64,000 nt of DNA from Methanolinea sp. UBA277 (GTDB lineage Archaea; Halobacteriota; Methanomicrobia; Methanomicrobiales; Methanospirillaceae), in NCBI GenBank assembly GCA_002499905.1, contig DANP01000020.1:62001-126000 (forward strand), read 5' to 3'. The translations under genes were made by a program, and so were the position numbers. The notes below the pieces were generated by a model. That model was not told the DNA's origin and ran no database searches. It was given only the letters and a program-made list of their open reading frames with translations. This document shows positions 62,160 through 64,000 of the stretch, one piece after another (the stretch's first letter is position 1; each line of letters opens with the position of its first letter).

Positions 62160-62380
62160 TTGCTGGCCAGGGCCTCGCACTCCATTCATCGATCGTTCTT
62201 CTTCAGGAGAACAGAACTAGAGCTGGAAGGTCGGAGGGATCGAGTCGGTTGATTAAGAGAGTAATGTGAGTGGCCGGCGCAGGCAACAAGCCCGTGTAGG
62301 CTACCTGTTCTATCCGGGCGAAAGAGGCCGGCCTGACGGCAGGCGATGCGGGTTCATGAACCATCAGAAGAGAACATGAC
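62160..62380. ncRNA. Candidate structured RNA, family not assigned
   Basis: About 220 nt without a gene but with nested inverted repeats. GGCCGGC (62272-62278) pairs with GCCGGCC (62327-62333); inside it GCAGG (62279-62283) pairs with CCTGT (62304-62308) and AGCC (62289-62292) with GGCT (62299-62302). Two more hairpins follow: GCCTG/CAGGC (62331-62344, competing with the outer helix) and GGTTC/GAACC (62351-62362). I do not see the conserved blocks of RNase P RNA, SRP RNA or C/D boxes. The strand is uncertain; the TATA-like element at 62130 favours plus. Confidence 0.35.
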
Positions 62381-62384
62381 CAGA

Positions 62385-62469
62385 TGCGAGGGAAGGGATT
62401 TGAACCCTAGAACTCCTACGAGACGGACCCCTCAAGCCCGCGCCTTTGACCTGGCTCGGCAACCCTCGC
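62385..62469 (-). tRNA. tRNA-Leu (anticodon GAG)
   Basis: 85 nt without intron. The acceptor stem GCGAGGG pairs with CCCTCGC; D-arm GCC/GGC; anticodon stem CGGGC/GTCCG with loop TTGAGGG gives GAG; a 14-nt variable arm with CTC/GAG pairing is typical of leucine tRNA; T-loop TTCAAAT. The outermost T-stem pair is a T-T mismatch. CCA is not encoded. It decodes CUC and CUU. Confidence 0.9.
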
Positions 62470-62627
62470 ACGTTTGCCATAATATGGAGGATGTTGATCT
62501 AAAATAATGTATCCATCCGCGGGAGCGGGTGTATCCCCTTCCGTAAGGGAATTTTCCTGATAATGTGCACAGATGTCGCTTTCCCGACAGTGATGTATAT
62601 GTATGTCCAGTGCAAGAGGTATCATGC

Positions 62628-63128
62628 ATGTGGTCGGATATCATCAGGGAATTCTCCGATTCTCCCTCCCAGAGCCGGGTGGTCAGGTTCCTCCTCGAGA
62701 ACGGGTTCGGGGTGAATACCGAGGGCAGGATTGCCTGCAACGACATCGAGATCCCGGCGACCCATATCGCCAAGGCCATCAGGACCGACCGGAGGGTGGT
62801 CGATGCAACGGCCCGGCGGATCCTCGATGCCCCGTCCCTGCGGGAGATCTTCACCAATATCCGGGCCACTCCCGATCTCTCGCAGCTCACCGGCACCCTC
62901 GGTCTCTCGTCAATCACCGTTCTCCCACAGGATGCCCGGGAGAAGGGCATCGTGAGTGCCGCAGTCGGGGTGATATCCGGGCATAACCTGAACATCCGGC
63001 AGATCTTCGTGACCGACCCCCAGCTCTCCGAAGAGCCGAGGCTGGTCATCATCATCGAAGGGGAGATCCCGGGAGAGGTGATCGAGGCGATCCGGAAGCT
63101 CCCCCAGGTAAAACAGGTTATTCTCTAA
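62628..63128 (+). CDS. ACT-domain protein (predicted regulator of amino acid metabolism)
   Basis: 166 residues from the ATG at 62628, preceded by GAGGT. The N-terminal ~75 residues look like a helix-turn-helix domain (S-R-V-V-R-F-L-L-E-N-G-F-G-V and I-A-K-A-I-R-T-D-R-R-V-V-D-A). The C-terminal ~75 residues are an ACT domain (G-V-I-S-G-H-N-L-N-I-R-Q-I). Archaeal proteins of this plan are predicted to sense an amino acid. The 3' end overlaps the convergent HD gene by 11 nt. Confidence 0.84.
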   Translation: MWSDIIREFSDSPSQSRVVRFLLENGFGVNTEGRIACNDIEIPATHIAKAIRTDRRVVDATARRILDAPSLREIFTNIRATPDLSQLTGTLGLSSITVLPQDAREKGIVSAAVGVISGHNLNIRQIFVTDPQLSEEPRLVIIIEGEIPGEVIEAIRKLPQVKQVIL

Positions 63129-63636
63129 GCGCCTGTCCCGGACGCCTGAACTGCTCGGCCTCGAGCCACAACCGGTAGATGCGACTCCGGATCTTCCGGT
63201 GGAGGTCCAGCGATGTCCCGAGCCGGTCGTGGATGGATACCTCGTGCCCGCCTTTCACCAGGTTGTCGGCATTGGCCACGATCTTCTCCTCGATGGTCTC
63301 CGGAACGCAGTCCACCGGGAGGAGATGAAGCAGGGTGCATTCATCGGCGGTCAGCCCGGCACCGGTATGCCGTTCCACAATCCGCACCACATCTTCAGGA
63401 ACACCATGTTCCCGGCACCATGCCGCCCCGGTCTGGGCATGGGAGAGGGAGTGGGAGAGCCCCCTGCCGATGTCATGGAGCAGGGCCCCGGCGTTGACGA
63501 GCTCACGGTCGGCTACACCGGAGCGGTCACAAAATGAGAGAGCGAGGTCCCTGACCCGGTGGCAGTGCGCAATCACCCGCCGGTTGCACCCGGCAGTACG
63601 GAGGGCCTCGTCATACCCTGCATCCCCTTCAGGCAT
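63118..63636 (-). CDS. HD-domain protein (TIGR00295-type)
   Basis: 172 residues. H-C-H-R-V near residue 24, A-L-L-H-D-I-G-R near 51 and R-H-T-G-A-G near 88 form the HD phosphohydrolase metal site; a late Asp in N-A-D-N-L-V completes it. The family is archaeal and its substrate is unknown. It overlaps the TFE gene by 8 nt, so the two may be expressed together. Confidence 0.87.
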   Translation of the reverse strand: MPEGDAGYDEALRTAGCNRRVIAHCHRVRDLALSFCDRSGVADRELVNAGALLHDIGRGLSHSLSHAQTGAAWCREHGVPEDVVRIVERHTGAGLTADECTLLHLLPVDCVPETIEEKIVANADNLVKGGHEVSIHDRLGTSLDLHRKIRSRIYRLWLEAEQFRRPGQALRE

Positions 63637-64000
63637 GCCCGAGTGACTCTTTGATCGCCTCGATACGCTTTTTCAGGGCCCGGAGAAGGATCTCGTTATC
63701 AAAGTGTTCCATCTTCTGATCGCAGGCGGGGCAGATGAATTCAACATCCATGGCCTGGTTGAAGGTGTAGTGCATACCACAGGCCTTGCAGATGTAGAAG
63801 TCATTCTCCTCCTCGTACCGCTCCCTGCCCTCAAGCTTCTCGAGGATTGTCTCGAGATCCTCCCGGATCACCTCGGAGATCAGATCCATCCGCAGGCGCC
63901 AGAGGTAGGTCAGCCACCCGGTCTCGTTGTTCTTGATCCTCCGGTATTCTGCCAGCCGTTTCTCATAGAGCGTATAGAGGGTGTGGCGGACCGAATTGAG
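63629..64000 (-). CDS. tfe: Transcription factor E (TFE), 5' truncated by window end
   Basis: The frame is open to the right edge; 123 residues are visible. The part from the edge (Y-T-L-Y-E-K-R-L-A-E-Y-R-R) to T-G-W-L-T-Y-L-W-R belongs to the N-terminal winged helix, and the C-terminal half has a zinc ribbon with C-K-A-C and C-P-A-C. An ATG at 63889 is internal, not the start. TFE helps RNA polymerase open promoters. Confidence 0.93.
   Translation of the reverse strand, partial: LNSVRHTLYTLYEKRLAEYRRIKNNETGWLTYLWRLRMDLISEVIREDLETILEKLEGRERYEEENDFYICKACGMHYTFNQAMDVEFICPACDQKMEHFDNEILLRALKKRIEAIKESLGHA

Noticed and set aside
62160..62380. RNase P RNA or SRP 7S RNA
   Set aside because: The conserved blocks expected for either RNA were not found on either strand, and the region is shorter than typical for both.

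Overview
The window looks like a chromosomal segment of a methanogenic archaeon, most likely of the order Methanomicrobiales. Archaeal-type information genes (rpoF, TFE, aIF-6, L21e, L31e, L39e, S19e, prefoldin, Pus10/TrmY, archaeal CCA-adding enzyme) sit beside methanogen-specific genes: mfnB of methanofuran synthesis, an FmdE-like protein, methanogenesis marker protein 8, and a CobN/ChlD chelatase pair. The order-level placement is an inference from gene content; no 16S rRNA gene is present. Genes are densely packed with frequent 1-20 nt overlaps, and several promoters have a TATA box about 25 nt upstream of the start codon.

Layout. (1) 1-4.6 kb: the end of a type IV pilus or archaellum-like assembly locus, with a TadC/ArlJ-type membrane protein and five pilin-like proteins; three of these share almost the same N-terminal segment. 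(2) 4.7-17.2 kb: a metal and tetrapyrrole block with a SAM methyltransferase, CobN, a secreted protein with a PGF-CTERM-like tail, a FecBCD/BtuFCD-type importer, a DrrAB-type exporter, and a ChlI/ChlD gene whose two halves are joined only through a -1 frameshift on a nine-A run. (3) 17.3-21.2 kb: a methyltransferase, then an FmdE-like protein with a Zn/Mn-type ABC importer. (4) 21.2-31.9 kb, all minus strand: a translation, secretion and RNA-modification superoperon running from S19e to a HemK2-like methyltransferase, preceded by yhbY and rnp4. (5) 32-52.8 kb: housekeeping genes including purN, exonuclease VII, a small heat-shock protein with a palindromic operator candidate, a sugar nucleotidyltransferase, YchF, valS, tmk, mfnB and guaB. 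(6) 53-58.6 kb: an ArsR-like regulator with an Hsp20-like protein, class III ribonucleotide reductase with a glutaredoxin-like protein, ThpR and cca. (7) 58.7-64 kb: surface proteins, methanogenesis marker 8, a structured intergenic region, tRNA-Leu(GAG), an ACT-domain protein, an HD protein and TFE, which is cut by the window end.

The most interesting points are the probable programmed -1 frameshift that would let one gene make both the small ChlI-like and the large ChlD-like chelatase subunits next to cobN; an NrdD that stops before the expected zinc-finger and glycyl-radical tail; a matching motif at the hsp20 promoter and at the promoter of a distant ArsR-like gene; and an unassigned structured RNA candidate around 62.16-62.38 kb.
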